From: Desulfovermiculus sp041686195
GTDB lineage: Bacteria > Desulfobacterota > Desulfovibrionia > Desulfovibrionales > Desulfothermaceae
NCBI GenBank assembly: GCA_041686195.1
Contig: JAWLEI010000048.1
Coordinates: forward strand, 1 to 22,520
DNA: 22,520 nucleotides
Direction: 5' to 3'
How positions within the stretch are numbered: the stretch's first letter is position 1; every line of letters begins with the position of its first letter. Shown piece by piece: positions 21,937 to 22,520 of the stretch. The position numbers and the translations under genes were made by a program. A model generated the notes under the pieces. The model saw only the letters and a program-made list of their open reading frames with translations, was not told where the DNA came from and did not search any database.

Positions 21937-22520
21937 GCTTGTGAAATCCATAATGCTAAGGACCAGGTTCAAGGGACGAGGGAGCTGCGGCGGGCTGGGT
22001 AATGCCAAGCACAGAGGCGATTACGCCATCTCCACTGTTCAAAATCCCGCAGAAGTTGCTGCAGCTGCACTTGCTTGGCTTTATAAAAGCCAATGCGCTG
22101 GGCAATCTCCGGACTCCAGTCCTCAGCAGATATTTTACCGTCCAGAAGGGCAGCTATTGCTTTTGCTTTTGACCCAAGCTCATGCTTCGCCAGCCCAGGC
22201 TTTTTTGGCTATGACCGGCTCGCCGGCTCTAGCGCCTGTTTGCCTGTTGTGGTAAATCGGGACTCCTCATGACCCGCTTTTCCTCTCCATCCTGAGGTCG
22301 CCTTATACCCCGGCAGTCCTGCCCTTTACTGGACATCGGACCTGAATTAGTCTGCTTCCATTCCGCACTGGTAAATCGCAGCCAGGTATTGTTTAAGCCC
22401 AGGCTCAGGTTAGACTCATGTAACCCAAAAAGCAATTCCAGCAAATATGCAGCAGATACTACCGATATCTGGGCTTTTATAGCTTTGTCCTACATTTTTT
22501 CCACCCTGCTCACTCTGGCC
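21937..22520. other. Gene-poor right end of window
   Basis: Apart from the possible relic at 21969-22208 nothing convincing is seen. Open frames on both strands (for example 21941-22255 plus and 22229-22444 minus) lack ribosome sites and recognised motifs. No clear terminator was found after the YgiQ gene. Confidence 0.5.
21969..22208 (-). pseudogene. Possible coding relic, unrecognised family
   Basis: The minus-strand frame from 22208 to a stop at 21969-21971 reads KHELGSKAKAIAALLDGKIS and AEDWSPEIAQRIGFYKAKQV, then QLQQLLRDFEQ. This has the composition of a real helical protein, but there is no start codon and a TAG lies at 22209-22211. The same frame upstream of the TAG is also open for about 20 codons. 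A truncated gene with an in-frame stop is the best reading; the family is not recognised. Confidence 0.35.

Overview
The window looks like part of a chromosome from a sulfate-reducing Desulfobacterota (deltaproteobacterial) organism, perhaps Desulfovibrionales/Desulfohalobiaceae-like. This is inferred from the chemoreceptor tail type, the dual-CXXC small protein, the Cys-rich PAS domain style and the moderately high GC of the core genes. No rRNA, tRNA or CRISPR array was seen. Family names come from protein motifs read by eye; no database search was run.

Layout. (1) 1-4146 is a decayed accessory stretch. It holds the tail of an upstream gene, a very strong terminator, a secreted acidic protein, a transposase relic, a broken UPF0175/DUF3368 toxin-antitoxin pair, palindromic elements, a truncated antitoxin plus a ParE-hydrolase chimera, a Mut7-C ubiquitin-like protein and an intact DUF488 protein. 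(2) 4147-5130 holds a TatD-family hydrolase facing a small zinc-ribbon protein. (3) 5171-9724 is a tightly packed, intact five-gene branched-chain-amino-acid-type (HAAT) ABC uptake operon: binding protein, LivH, LivM, LivG, LivF. (4) 9960-15956 is a second accessory island. It contains a decayed Rpn nuclease, a TIR-domain gene directly followed by a SLATT/DUF4231 two-helix membrane protein, a second degenerating copy of the hydrolase-tail/Mut7-C/DUF488 block that now carries a VapBC module, a TumE-TumA toxin-antitoxin operon, an AbrB-type antitoxin relic, and several pseudogenes (SRPBCC, chemoreceptor tail, QueG-like Fe-S protein). (5) 15953-21936 holds three large intact genes: a triple-PAS GGDEF/HD-GYP cyclic-di-GMP protein, an RNA m5U methyltransferase-like protein and a YgiQ-type radical SAM protein. 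(6) 21937-22520 has no intact gene.

How it fits together. Intact housekeeping and transport genes alternate with islands dense in toxin-antitoxin modules and gene fragments, as expected of a hotspot for acquisition and decay. The strongest candidate for a little-described system is the TIR plus SLATT pair at 10365-11226. By analogy with other TIR systems, the TIR enzyme would use NAD to make a signal or deplete NAD, and the SLATT protein would act as a membrane effector. The TIR lacks its usual N-terminal strand and its reading frame runs upstream into two hydrophobic segments, so the pair may be an unusual membrane-tethered form or a damaged copy. Other notable signals are the A/B segmental duplication, a 16-base tandem duplication that explains one frameshift exactly, and a promoter overlapped by an inverted repeat in front of tumE.
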